The translations under genes and the position numbers were made by a program. The notes beneath the pieces were generated by a model, which saw only the letters and a list, made by a program, of their open reading frames with translations, was not told the origin of the DNA and searched no databases. Below are positions 46,554 to 55,755 of a stretch of 64,000 nt of DNA, in pieces; position 1 is the stretch's first letter, and each line of letters starts with the position of its first letter. Source of the DNA: Roseivirga thermotolerans (lineage in GTDB: Bacteria; Bacteroidota; Bacteroidia; Cytophagales; Cyclobacteriaceae); contig NZ_BNAG01000001.1 in assembly GCF_014653175.1 (NCBI RefSeq), positions 496,001 through 560,000 on the forward strand. The letters run 5' to 3'.

Positions 46554-47636
46554 TTATTGCACCTCTTCTAGTGCGCTCATAAATATTTCTCTGGAAAGAA
46601 CATAGGCAATCATTAGAAGACCTCCTAAAGCACCGCCAATGATTAGTGTCTTTAGAAGATTCCACCGGTTGTTGGGTAATGGATACCTTGGGCTATCTAT
46701 AATTTGAATAAGAGGCATTTGGTTGCGATGAGCCACCTTAGCCAGTTCCAACTGTTTTACTATTTCCTGATAGATAGCACTATTGGCCTGTACATCGATC
46801 ATTGCCTTTTGGTAGGGTACCTGATAAGTTTTATAAAGTGGGTTTGGGTTTGGAATATTTTCATCAACCTGGGCCAGTCTCATCAACGAAAGGTCCAACA
46901 CGTTCTTAACACTATCGGCCTGGTACTGGAGAACTTTCAAATTGGCGGCACTCTTTTGCGTTTTAGTTTCCAAATAGAACTGGTTTACATTGGCCACATG
47001 TGTTTCCGTAAACACCTTTGCGAGTGTCTCATCTTGGTGCTTAAAACCCACCTCTAAAATGGCAGCTCTTCTATTGGGTTTACCTACAGTTAAAAAATTC
47101 TCACTGACAAGTTTCACTGATTCTCTGAGCAAACTGTCTTGCTTTCGACTAAAGGCTTCTCTTGGCACCTGAGAAAAATCCTTAATGTTTACTCCAATTT
47201 TCATCCACTTTTCGGTGAGCTTATTGGAGTGAGCAAATCTCTCGACTACTTGAACACGCTCTTCATCAATAGTAACTTCTGAAAGAAGGGTTTTTTCAAT
47301 CATTCGCCTGGACAAGTATAACTCTTGAATATTATCCATTTGAAAGAGCACACTACCTTCAGTAAGGGCGCCAATGTTAACACCGGCCAATGAAGCAAGA
47401 GAGCCTAATTCTCCAATTCCTCCGCTACCATCTTTGTCCAACACAAAAGTTGTTCTAGCCGTATACACTTTCGGCTTAAGGTAGTTGTATGCGACTACCA
47501 GCAAAAGAATGCATACGGTTCCCACACCTATCTTAAGCCATTTAGATAGAACAAAGTTTGTCCAATAAACAAATCTTCTAATCAGGTAGCCCAAAGAAAT
47601 CTTCGGCTCATCTAAATACTGATTTTCCGAGTTCAT
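46554..47636 (-). CDS. Wzz-like polysaccharide co-polymerase (chain-length control)
   Basis: 360 aa with two flanking membrane helices (~37-53 and ~332-350) around a periplasmic coiled-coil region (~200-290), the PCP layout. The N-terminal YTARTTFVLDKDGSGGIGELGSLASL segment (as YTARTTFVLDKD) is the Wzz domain. There is no C-terminal tyrosine kinase, so this is a PCP without kinase. It follows the SLBB export gene by 1 base. Confidence 0.88.
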   Translation of the reverse strand: MNSENQYLDEPKISLGYLIRRFVYWTNFVLSKWLKIGVGTVCILLLVVAYNYLKPKVYTARTTFVLDKDGSGGIGELGSLASLAGVNIGALTEGSVLFQMDNIQELYLSRRMIEKTLLSEVTIDEERVQVVERFAHSNKLTEKWMKIGVNIKDFSQVPREAFSRKQDSLLRESVKLVSENFLTVGKPNRRAAILEVGFKHQDETLAKVFTETHVANVNQFYLETKTQKSAANLKVLQYQADSVKNVLDLSLMRLAQVDENIPNPNPLYKTYQVPYQKAMIDVQANSAIYQEIVKQLELAKVAHRNQMPLIQIIDSPRYPLPNNRWNLLKTLIIGGALGGLLMIAYVLSREIFMSALEEVQ

Positions 47637-47637
47637 C

Positions 47638-50205
47638 TTAGTTGCTGATTTGATTTATGACTAAAGCTAGCGTTGCCAGGCTACTGGTTATAGCCAGAAC
47701 ATCCTGAACCCTCACGGGAACAGCCAATGGTTTCGTTGGTACAATAATCTCAGCTCCAGGAGCTGGTTTAGGATAAAACTTCATAAAGAGGAAGCTTCTT
47801 GTGCGAGCTACTTCGCCATTGGCATAAACCACATAAGTACCTTTCTTTTTGGCTCTAAAATCGAACCCTCCCGCACTATTGATGTAGTATTTGAGAGACT
47901 TCCCTTTTACAAACCTGGTAGTTGTAGGGTATAAAAGTTTACCTCTCAGCCTCACGGTTTCTGATTTTTTAGGAATGATCAGTACATCTCCATCCTCTAA
48001 CAGCAAATCTGAGACAGAGCCTGGCTCATTAATGATTGACTGTAAATCAATTCCTATGGCCTCTGCTTGCTTCAGCTGAATATTGTCTGTAAGCGCATTT
48101 CTTTCAATAACCTCTTTCAGGCGCTCTCTTTTAGCAAAAGAGGAAAGGTTTTGATTAGATTCTCTCCTTTTCTCCAACTCTGCAATGTCCTCATTTATAC
48201 TTTTTAGTAAAGACTGTTCGGCCTCAGTTAGTAAATCAGGAGTTTTCTGAAACTTAGCCTCCAGCTTGATGAGTTGATCAATTTGTTGCTCTATATCGGT
48301 TGGTTCTTCATAAAACTCGGTCTTACGGATGAGTGTTGCTCCTTCTACGAAGGCAAACGCATTTATTCCCCCGGCACGATTTACTAAATCGGAAATACGT
48401 TCGCCTTGTGTGCGAATGGCATATTGGCCTGGCGACCTTACCTGACCTTCAATTGTAACCAGCTGCTGCTTTTTGTAGTTAGGGTTTCTCCTCACATACA
48501 CCTGATCGTAAGGCGAAAGAATGAACGATTCCGCCTCTGTTGCCAATCCGCTTTGATCTACTGTAAAAGCGAAGGTTTTAGAAATACCAAATCCATCAGA
48601 GTCGTCAGAATATAATCTTCTGGAAACTTCAATACTCCCTCCAAAGGCCGCATTAGAAAGCCCCCCGGCCATGAGTAAGGCATCTTTGAGCGATGTATTA
48701 TCGGCAAAGCCGAGCACTCCGGGTTTATTTACTTCTCCCAACACTTCAATAAAGTGCTCCTCTTTTAATTCATTCTTAGAGAAAACGGTAACCACATCTT
48801 CTCTTTGCAGAATAACGGTTTGGCGGTTTTCCAACACATCGCGTAGATTGACGGAGATAGTTTCGAACGTCAAATCCTCTTTGGCGCGTCTAATAATTGC
48901 CCTATCGAGAAAAGCATCAGGCCTAAGGCCATCACTCTTTTTAATTAGATCGGCCAAACCAAGGTTATCGGTAATGGCGTAGTTTCCGGGACGGAAAACG
49001 GCTCCTTGGATAACCACCCGATTAGTATAGCGATTGAGGACTGTTTGAACGGTATATTCATCTCCGTTTTTAATGGTGAAAACTTCGTACTGATCGCTTA
49101 ATATATCGGCCACCCGTTTTTGGCCATCACTAATACGTTTGAGTTTAATAGTGCCATTCAGAGCGTTCTCCGTAAAACCACCGGCATAATTCAACAAATC
49201 TGCAAGTGTTTCACTTTCCAAGAGTTCAAACTTACCTGAAACTTTGACTGCCCCAGTCAGGGTAACTCTATTTGTATAGGGAGGAACAAGAATTACATCT
49301 CCACTTTCCAAACGGTTATCACCTTCTGCATAACCTCTTTGCAGATAGTCGTAAATATCGATGGATGAAATCAGCTTGCCTTTTCTGAAATGCTTTACTT
49401 GTCTCAAAGAACCATTTTCCGTAATACCTCCTGCTGCATAAAGAGCATTAAACACCGTATTAAGCGCGCTAAGGTTGTATGTTCCAGGAATTTGAACTTG
49501 CCCAATAACATTGACGCCAACACTTCTAACCTGTCCAAGCGACAAACTTAGAAAAGTATTTGGCTGCTCACCTTTCATGCCTCCATAGACCGTTGCAAAC
49601 CGTTGCCTAATTTTTCTTTCTGCCTGCTCAACGCTAAGACCATTGAGAGCAATAACTCCTAAATTTTCTAAAATAATTGTACCCTCTGGAGTAACCTGTG
49701 TTTGGTAATAACTCTCCGAGGCACCGTATATATCGATAAAGAGCTCGTCTCCCGGACCCAATACATAATCTTTGGGTGTTGGTTGGTTCAAATTGGTTTG
49801 AAAAGTCAAAAAGGAGCCTCTTCTAAAAATGTCTAAACCGTAAATACTTGTAGCGCCCTTATCTACCATCTGAAGTGAGTCTACGTATGGCTGCCTCATT
49901 CTTACATCTCCTACAGGATTTGCCTTTGCCTGGCTTGCCCTCATGGATTTCACCCGGCCAAATCGCTCATTGAGTAGAGCAAGGTCTTGAGCATTTACTC
50001 CCTGCGACTGCGCCAACGTAAGAATATCGGACTCACTGTAGCCCATGGCCTTTGCCTGTTTCATCAGGCTTTCAATCTGCTGGTCAGAAAGACTAGAAAC
50101 TTTAATGGTAGAAAAATCAGGCAGGGTTTGTGCCATTAACCCGCTGAGGGAAATGAGTGCACATATTAAAAAAAGAAGTGGGCTGGATAAAAGACGTGAT
50201 CTCAT
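47638..50205 (-). CDS. Wza/SLBB-type polysaccharide export outer-membrane protein
   Basis: I take the ATG at 50205 (a TTG at 50229 would add 8 residues before the signal peptide). After the signal peptide (LMAQ) a helical region (~30-120) leads into the PES domain (KDYVLGPGDELFIDIYGASE, ~140-160) and then about five or six SLBB domains (GQVQIPGTYNLS, GAVKVSGKFEL, GAVFRPGNYAIT, GEVNKPGVLGF, GQVRSPGQYAI). A C-terminal helix (VLAITSSLATLALVI) could insert in a membrane. At ~855 aa it is much longer than E. coli Wza, as is usual for Bacteroidota. It forms the trans-envelope channel with the Wzz partner. Confidence 0.93.
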   Translation of the reverse strand: MRSRLLSSPLLFLICALISLSGLMAQTLPDFSTIKVSSLSDQQIESLMKQAKAMGYSESDILTLAQSQGVNAQDLALLNERFGRVKSMRASQAKANPVGDVRMRQPYVDSLQMVDKGATSIYGLDIFRRGSFLTFQTNLNQPTPKDYVLGPGDELFIDIYGASESYYQTQVTPEGTIILENLGVIALNGLSVEQAERKIRQRFATVYGGMKGEQPNTFLSLSLGQVRSVGVNVIGQVQIPGTYNLSALNTVFNALYAAGGITENGSLRQVKHFRKGKLISSIDIYDYLQRGYAEGDNRLESGDVILVPPYTNRVTLTGAVKVSGKFELLESETLADLLNYAGGFTENALNGTIKLKRISDGQKRVADILSDQYEVFTIKNGDEYTVQTVLNRYTNRVVIQGAVFRPGNYAITDNLGLADLIKKSDGLRPDAFLDRAIIRRAKEDLTFETISVNLRDVLENRQTVILQREDVVTVFSKNELKEEHFIEVLGEVNKPGVLGFADNTSLKDALLMAGGLSNAAFGGSIEVSRRLYSDDSDGFGISKTFAFTVDQSGLATEAESFILSPYDQVYVRRNPNYKKQQLVTIEGQVRSPGQYAIRTQGERISDLVNRAGGINAFAFVEGATLIRKTEFYEEPTDIEQQIDQLIKLEAKFQKTPDLLTEAEQSLLKSINEDIAELEKRRESNQNLSSFAKRERLKEVIERNALTDNIQLKQAEAIGIDLQSIINEPGSVSDLLLEDGDVLIIPKKSETVRLRGKLLYPTTTRFVKGKSLKYYINSAGGFDFRAKKKGTYVVYANGEVARTRSFLFMKFYPKPAPGAEIIVPTKPLAVPVRVQDVLAITSSLATLALVINQISN

Positions 50206-50317
50206 TCTTGCTTGTGAACTACATCGCAAGATAAGAGATTAGTTGATTTTGACAGGAAGGAATTGGGGTATTTGTAGCCCTCTAAGCAATAAGAAATGAA
50301 AAGGCGGTAAAATTGGA

Positions 50318-51439
50318 TTACCCGGAATTGCGTATAGAAATAACTTTTGCCTCTTCTCTTGAAGCCCGGTTTCTTTCCCTAAGTTCTTCTTTACGTTTTT
50401 CAATCGCAGATTTAAAAATGAGGTCCAGTATGGTGCCTAAAGCAATCACGGTCACCAATATGGAGGGAATTACCACAGCATCGGAAAAGTCTTTAAGCAC
50501 CAATGCCAATAGAACAAAAATAATATTTACCGTAACCAATATACCTGTAGCTTGGGCATGGTTGCAGCCTAACCTTAATAGAATGTGATGAACGTGTGTG
50601 CGATCCGGATGCATGGGTGATTTGCCTCGAAGCACTCTCTTCACAAACACTCTGAAAGTATCGGCCAATGGCAGTATTAAGACAGCTACTGCAGTACCAA
50701 TAGAGCCACCGAATGCAAATTCGCTTCCAGCATTAGTATGGTTAAAGTCGATGAATCTGATGGTGAGAATAGACAAGAAAAAGCCGATGAATAAAGAGCC
50801 GGTATCGCCCATAAATATTTTTGACGGAGCCCAGTTATAATTCAAAAAGGCCAACAAAGCACCGCACAATGAAAGTGCAATTAAAGCAAAACCAATCTGT
50901 TCGTTGAGATAAAAATAAATACCAAAGAACAAGGTAGATATTATGCCCACCGAACCAGATAGACCATCAATACCATCAATTAAGTTATATGCATTCGTAA
51001 TAACTATGACGGTGAACAACGAGAGAAGATAACTGACGGCAATGGGCACTTCAGTTATTCCGAAAAGATTATAAAGAGAGGTAAATCGAATATCACAAAC
51101 GGCTATTATAATCATTGCCGCAGCGATTTGACCAATAAGCTTCTGGTAGGCCCGGAGATTAATTAAGTCGTCCCTAAACCCTATCACAAACATTATAGAA
51201 ATGGCGCTTACTACATACTTAATATCTCTCAACACCTCAAAAGGCGCCCAAATTAGAATTGAGAGGGCAAACCCAACAAAGATGGGAAATCCACCCATTG
51301 CTGGTGTCTGAACCGTGTGAATCTTTCTCCCTCCCGGATCATCCAAAAAGTTTCTTCTCTTGAAAAACTTAATGAATACTGGAAACATTAAGAATGTTAA
51401 GAGGAAGGAAGTGCCAGTTATTAGTAATATCTGTTCCAA
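50318..51439 (-). CDS. WecA/MraY-type polyprenyl-phosphate HexNAc-1-phosphate transferase
   Basis: 373 aa, ~11 helices. The catalytic motifs are RKIHTVQTPAMGG (~38-50), NAYNLIDGIDGLSGS (~149-163), FNYNWAPSKIFMGDTGSLFIGF (as NYNWAPSKIFMGDTGSLF), and HPDRTHVHHILLRLG (~277-291). These define the WecA/WbpL group, which transfers GlcNAc-1-P or a related sugar-P to undecaprenyl phosphate. The start is TTG at 51439. It is the initiator at the start of the second glycan line and distinct from the WcaJ-type enzyme at 28857-30239. Confidence 0.93.
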   Translation of the reverse strand: MEQILLITGTSFLLTFLMFPVFIKFFKRRNFLDDPGGRKIHTVQTPAMGGFPIFVGFALSILIWAPFEVLRDIKYVVSAISIMFVIGFRDDLINLRAYQKLIGQIAAAMIIIAVCDIRFTSLYNLFGITEVPIAVSYLLSLFTVIVITNAYNLIDGIDGLSGSVGIISTLFFGIYFYLNEQIGFALIALSLCGALLAFLNYNWAPSKIFMGDTGSLFIGFFLSILTIRFIDFNHTNAGSEFAFGGSIGTAVAVLILPLADTFRVFVKRVLRGKSPMHPDRTHVHHILLRLGCNHAQATGILVTVNIIFVLLALVLKDFSDAVVIPSILVTVIALGTILDLIFKSAIEKRKEELRERNRASREEAKVISIRNSG

Positions 51440-51465
51440 TAGATTTTTAAATAATAACAGCGAAA

Positions 51466-52452
51466 TTACTCAGAAAAGAATAAAATCTCATCATCCTTTT
51501 GTTTTGTAAACTCGTATTCAAGAGTTCTTTCTAATCCTTGTTTCAAAGAGAATGGTGCTCTAAACACGCTATGTACCTTTGAAGAATCAAATTGAGTAGT
51601 AGCGCAAAACTTCTTCACCCTGACGGAATTGATGGATAGTTTTTTGCTGCTTATAAACGCCATAAGGTCAAAGAAATATCCTCCAAGCATACCTAATGCA
51701 TATGGAATTCTTTGTTTAGGAATGTCAATATTGAGTTTAGCCTCAATTAAAGACACCAACTCAGTCATGTTGAGGTCAGGTTTGTCTACATAATTATAAA
51801 CGTTGTATCCGGAAGCTTTAGTGTCCAGACACTGTTTGATAAAACTCACCACATTGCCTACATAGGCCATAGACTTCTTGTTTTGCCCACTGCCAATCAT
51901 CAGGAATCTTCCTGAGGCTATTTGTTTTAAGAGGTTATAAACGTTTCCCCTATTCCTTTCACCAAAGATCACAGTTGGCCGTATGATCGTCACCGACTTA
52001 CCCTCAGGATTATCATCATACCACTTCTTTATCACTTGTTCGGCTCGCCATTTGCTTTTCCCATAGTGGTTAAAGGGGTCTTCAGGATGGTCTTCGGCAG
52101 GATTGTCTTTGTTAAGGCCATAAACAGCCACTGAACTAGTAAAAATCAATCTTTTGATCCCACACTTATCCATAAAATCAAGAACGTTTTTGGTCCCTTG
52201 GACATTAACATCATAATACACCGAAACTGGGCTTACATCATCCCTGTGTTCTGCCGCCAAAAGCACAACAGTATCAAAGTCTGAGTCGAGTGATGCTAAG
52301 TCTTCAACGTTGCGAATGTCACCGATGATGGTATGCTTATTAAAAAAAGGGCTAGGGTTTTTGTCAAAATTCTGTAGTGAATTGACACCTAACTCTTTAA
52401 TTAAATAAGAGCCAACGAAACCCGACCCCCCCAATATTAATGTCTTACTCAT
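51466..52452 (-). CDS. NAD-dependent sugar epimerase/dehydratase
   Basis: Extended SDR, 328 aa: GGSGFVGSYL (8-17), TSSVAVYGLN (~105-114), HYGKSKWRAE (~127-136) with catalytic Tyr/Lys, and RPTVIFGERNRG (~157-168). It resembles UDP-N-acetylglucosamine 4-epimerase or dTDP-sugar reductase-like proteins such as WbpK/FnlB partners of WecA/WbpL-type enzymes. Substrate unknown. It is 26 bases before the WecA-type gene and overlaps the upstream GT4 gene by 8 bases. Confidence 0.85.
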   Translation of the reverse strand: MSKTLILGGSGFVGSYLIKELGVNSLQNFDKNPSPFFNKHTIIGDIRNVEDLASLDSDFDTVVLLAAEHRDDVSPVSVYYDVNVQGTKNVLDFMDKCGIKRLIFTSSVAVYGLNKDNPAEDHPEDPFNHYGKSKWRAEQVIKKWYDDNPEGKSVTIIRPTVIFGERNRGNVYNLLKQIASGRFLMIGSGQNKKSMAYVGNVVSFIKQCLDTKASGYNVYNYVDKPDLNMTELVSLIEAKLNIDIPKQRIPYALGMLGGYFFDLMAFISSKKLSINSVRVKKFCATTQFDSSKVHSVFRAPFSLKQGLERTLEYEFTKQKDDEILFFSE

Positions 52453-53548
52453 TTACTATGTCTTTATATGTGGAGGTCAATTGCTCAATGAACTTGTCTC
52501 CATCATGATTTTTTAAATATCTGTTTCGAGACTCACGCCCCATCTTTACTCTTAACTCCTTATCCGAAAGGATCTCTAAATACGCTGCCAACATATCATC
52601 GTCTCCTACTTCAAACAGAAAACCGTTCACTTCATTGGCCACTAATTCGGGAATGCCACCAGTGTTTGATGCCACTACCGGCAACCCGGCACTCATTCCT
52701 TCAATAATCGACAAAGGTAATGCCTCAAAATTTGAAGACAACAATAAAACATCACACTGACTGTAAATCTGGCTCATGTCTGAAATACTCCCAAGAAACC
52801 TGACTGTCCTAATTTTTTCTCCCAGCAGACCAAGGGCCCGAGACCTGAAAGTATCAGAGTCGGTATCTTCACCGCAAAAGGTCAACTCAAGCTTGGAGGT
52901 ATTCATTTTTGCCCAGGCCTTGATAACGGTATGGTGGTCCTTGGCATTGTCAATCCTAGCTGGCATAACGATCCTTACCTTGTCAGAATCTTCAGGTTTG
53001 GAGGAAAGGTAATAGTCATTAGCGGTGTTCAGTTGAACAATTGCCTTCTTACTTTTTCTGGTAATAAAGAATTGCTGCTTGACATCATCACACACACATA
53101 TGAAGTGATTTCCTGATACCAGATACCCAAACACCTCCATTCCGTAAATCAATAAGCTCTTGAGAACCCCTTTGCCTCTCCAACCCCAACCATGAATGGT
53201 GTAAATGCACTTTTTTTTCTCAAGTGCTGCCGCTACTCTGCCAAGCAAGCCGGCTTTAGCGCTATGGCAGTGAATAAGATCCGGATTGAATTGCCTTATT
53301 ATTCCACGGAGTACTCTGATATTCCTTAAATCAGATTTGACATTGAAGTCACTTCTCATGTTTTCAAGAAATACGCATTCCACATTACAGGCTTCAAAAT
53401 GTTCTATAATGGGGCCATGATTCCCAAAGACTACCTGGATTTCGAACTGGACCTGCTCTAAGTTTTTTACAATATTGAGTACGTGAATCGGGACTCCGGC
53501 AAAATCGGCATTGGTGATTATAAATAGCAGCCTTATTTTTTTACTCAT
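52445..53548 (-). CDS. GT4 glycosyltransferase
   Basis: GT-B fold, 367 aa. HCHSAKAGLLGRVAA (~91-105) and CIYTIHGWGWRGKG mark the acceptor domain, and the E-x7-E motif is FEALPLSIIEGMSAGLPVVAS (as FEALPLSIIEG). This is the WbpH/WbtE-like pattern that follows WecA/WbpL-type initiators, so it may add the second sugar. It is separated by ~100 bases without a gene from the upstream GT4 at 53651. Confidence 0.88.
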   Translation of the reverse strand: MSKKIRLLFIITNADFAGVPIHVLNIVKNLEQVQFEIQVVFGNHGPIIEHFEACNVECVFLENMRSDFNVKSDLRNIRVLRGIIRQFNPDLIHCHSAKAGLLGRVAAALEKKKCIYTIHGWGWRGKGVLKSLLIYGMEVFGYLVSGNHFICVCDDVKQQFFITRKSKKAIVQLNTANDYYLSSKPEDSDKVRIVMPARIDNAKDHHTVIKAWAKMNTSKLELTFCGEDTDSDTFRSRALGLLGEKIRTVRFLGSISDMSQIYSQCDVLLLSSNFEALPLSIIEGMSAGLPVVASNTGGIPELVANEVNGFLFEVGDDDMLAAYLEILSDKELRVKMGRESRNRYLKNHDGDKFIEQLTSTYKDIVNE

Positions 53549-53650
53549 TCTATATCACTATTTCTGCGTCCAGAACCTTTCAATCAATCTGCTTGAGCTG
53601 AAAGAGTCCGCGTATTTTACTATGAGTACGAGGTTGATATTTTGGTACGA

Positions 53651-54784
53651 TTATGAACTGGTATATTGGTCAAAAACTTTCTCGTATTGCTTGTGTACTT
53701 TACTCATCTCAAACCTTGAAGACACAGAATCATTTGACTCAGACCTGAAGGCATCAGATTGATAATAAGATTTATGTTCAATAATTTCTGTGATACAGCC
53801 GCTCAATGAGGCAGGATCATTGTCTATGATCTTTCCATATTTATCCAAAATGAGTACGCTGTCCCCGACATCAGTAGAAATACACGGAATCCCGGTCGTC
53901 ATAGCTTCACATAGCACCATCGGGAAACTTTCACTTCGAGAGGTAAGCGCATAAAGGTCTAGGGCATGATACAGGTTCTCGATCTTTTTCACCTCATCCA
54001 TGAGCATTGTTTGGTCCAGTAAATTGAACTCTTCAAGTAAAGCAACCAAGCCTTTGTTGTTCTCATTTACATCAGATCCAGCAAGGATTAGCTTTACACT
54101 TACCTCCGGGTTTTTTGATTTAAAATCAGCGATTCCTCCCACAAGTAGCTGATGATTTTTTATAGGATCAAATCTTCCAAAATTACCGATCACAAGAGCG
54201 TCCATGTCTATACCCAGAGACTGCCTTGCTTGGTCTCGGGAGTTTTTGGTCACCATACTGAAGCGGGTGAGGTCTACCCCGTTTGGGATAACCAAGGCGT
54301 TTTTCATTTTCAGACCAAACTTCTTGTGGTAATTATACCCACGGTTTGAAACGAAAATAAAATTCCTCATTAAGCCAAGGTTGGCTATCAGCTTAGTGAG
54401 CCTAATAGTCGCTTTTGTAAAGAATTTTTCGTTCTGATAATCTTGCAGGTTATGATGAATATGCCCGAAAACGTTCTTTTTGAAAGGGAACAGTAAGCCC
54501 CCTAGCACGATCGACTTGTAAAGCCAAAAATTGACCACATCTGGTTGTATCTTTTTAAAAAAGCTTTTTACCTCAAAAAGCCTGGAAAACAAGCTCAGGT
54601 TAGGTTCAAACTCAAATACAACTACATTGGAGTTTTCCCGAACCAAATGTCCATAGGCTACGGTCTTGGACAGCATAACGATGTACTGAGTATGGTCTTT
54701 AAGCTCTTTACTGTTATATAAATCAACCAAAACCCTTTCAGCTCCACCCTGCCCAAGGGACGCAATTACATGGACGATTTTCAT
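53651..54784 (-). CDS. GT4 glycosyltransferase
   Basis: I choose the ATG at 54784 (MKIVHVIASLGQGGAERVLV), which overlaps the pyruvyl transferase stop as ATGA; the 8-residue longer start at 54808 is possible. The GT4 donor motifs are GNFGRFDPIKNHQLLV and the E-x7-E SESFPMVLCEAMTTGIP. 377 aa. The GGAERVL start is shared by WbbZ/EpsD-type transferases. Part of the second glycan line. Confidence 0.88.
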   Translation of the reverse strand: MKIVHVIASLGQGGAERVLVDLYNSKELKDHTQYIVMLSKTVAYGHLVRENSNVVVFEFEPNLSLFSRLFEVKSFFKKIQPDVVNFWLYKSIVLGGLLFPFKKNVFGHIHHNLQDYQNEKFFTKATIRLTKLIANLGLMRNFIFVSNRGYNYHKKFGLKMKNALVIPNGVDLTRFSMVTKNSRDQARQSLGIDMDALVIGNFGRFDPIKNHQLLVGGIADFKSKNPEVSVKLILAGSDVNENNKGLVALLEEFNLLDQTMLMDEVKKIENLYHALDLYALTSRSESFPMVLCEAMTTGIPCISTDVGDSVLILDKYGKIIDNDPASLSGCITEIIEHKSYYQSDAFRSESNDSVSSRFEMSKVHKQYEKVFDQYTSS

Positions 54785-55755
54785 TTTTGGCTGAACTGAT
54801 TTTTCCAATCAGTGATTTTTTTTGCTGGCAAGGTAATATTCGTTTCAAAGCTCTGTATCATGCCATTCAGGTTCTGAAGGTTAGATCTGGAAATAGTAGG
54901 CAAACCAGTGTCCCTAGCAATTTCCTTGGCACGATTATCTATCTCTATGATTAAAGTTCTCACGTGGAATTCAAGGGCTAGTATACCAGCATGTAGTCTG
55001 GTCCCTATATAATCCAATTCGTCACCTTGCTTGTAATACGCTATGAGAGATTCCAGGTCTCTTTTGATAGACTTCCCTTTATAGCCCAGTGTCTCTACAT
55101 ATTTCTGGTCTCCCTTTCCTTGCGGCCAGAAAATTACGTTTTCAGGCCCATAGTTTTCCATCAAGGTCTTTATCAGGAATGAATCCTTTTCAGGGTCTTT
55201 GTCATAATCAGTAAGTGAGAAAACACACTTTTTACCCTTGGTTGAGCGGTATTTGTATTCTTCTCCTTCTACTAGAAACCAAAGAGTAGGGCAGACAGTA
55301 TTGACGACATTTTCAAACCCAAGGTCTGTTTTTAGCTTATTCGCAGTCATTCTGTCTCTAGTAGAGTGATTGTGGTTTTTGCTCAAAATCTTATTAGCGA
55401 TGTACTTCGACCAGAACCCTTTACTCCCCATTTCATAAGATCCCCATCCTACTCCAAACAGGACTAGATTTCGGTAGTACAGCATTCCTGTCAGACCCAC
55501 CTTAAAAGAAGCAGGAGGAAACATCCTGAACCACAGCAGGTTACTACCTCCAACAAATACGTGATCCACTTTCTTGAACATACCTCTGTCAGACCACTTT
55601 AAGTAGCTGTGAGAAGACCGCCTGATGATTTCACAGCCTTCCCCAAAGATTGATTTAAGCTGTTTAACAACAGCTCGGGAGATTATTAGATCACCCACAT
55701 TAGGACTATTTCCGTCATTATAAATTGACGGATCCAGCAACAGAACTTTGGTCAT
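54781..55755 (-). CDS. Polysaccharide pyruvyl transferase family protein
   Basis: 324 aa. The N-terminal GNSPNVGDLIISRAVV (~15-30), HVFVGGSNLLW (~66-76), and the C-terminal DYIGTRLHAGILALEFHVRTLIIEIDNRAKEI (split as YIGTRLHAGILAL and RTLIIEIDNRA) match the PF04230 pyruvyl transferase pattern (CsaB/EpsI-like). It would put a pyruvate ketal on a sugar from phosphoenolpyruvate, adding a negative charge. It overlaps the Wzy-like gene upstream by 38 bases. Confidence 0.85.
   Translation of the reverse strand: MTKVLLLDPSIYNDGNSPNVGDLIISRAVVKQLKSIFGEGCEIIRRSSHSYLKWSDRGMFKKVDHVFVGGSNLLWFRMFPPASFKVGLTGMLYYRNLVLFGVGWGSYEMGSKGFWSKYIANKILSKNHNHSTRDRMTANKLKTDLGFENVVNTVCPTLWFLVEGEEYKYRSTKGKKCVFSLTDYDKDPEKDSFLIKTLMENYGPENVIFWPQGKGDQKYVETLGYKGKSIKRDLESLIAYYKQGDELDYIGTRLHAGILALEFHVRTLIIEIDNRAKEIARDTGLPTISRSNLQNLNGMIQSFETNITLPAKKITDWKNQFSQK

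Noticed and set aside
53511-53762. 83-codon plus-strand open frame near the gap between two GT4 genes
   Set aside because: Overlaps both GT4 genes antisense and resembles no known small protein; the 102-base gap itself shows no signal.
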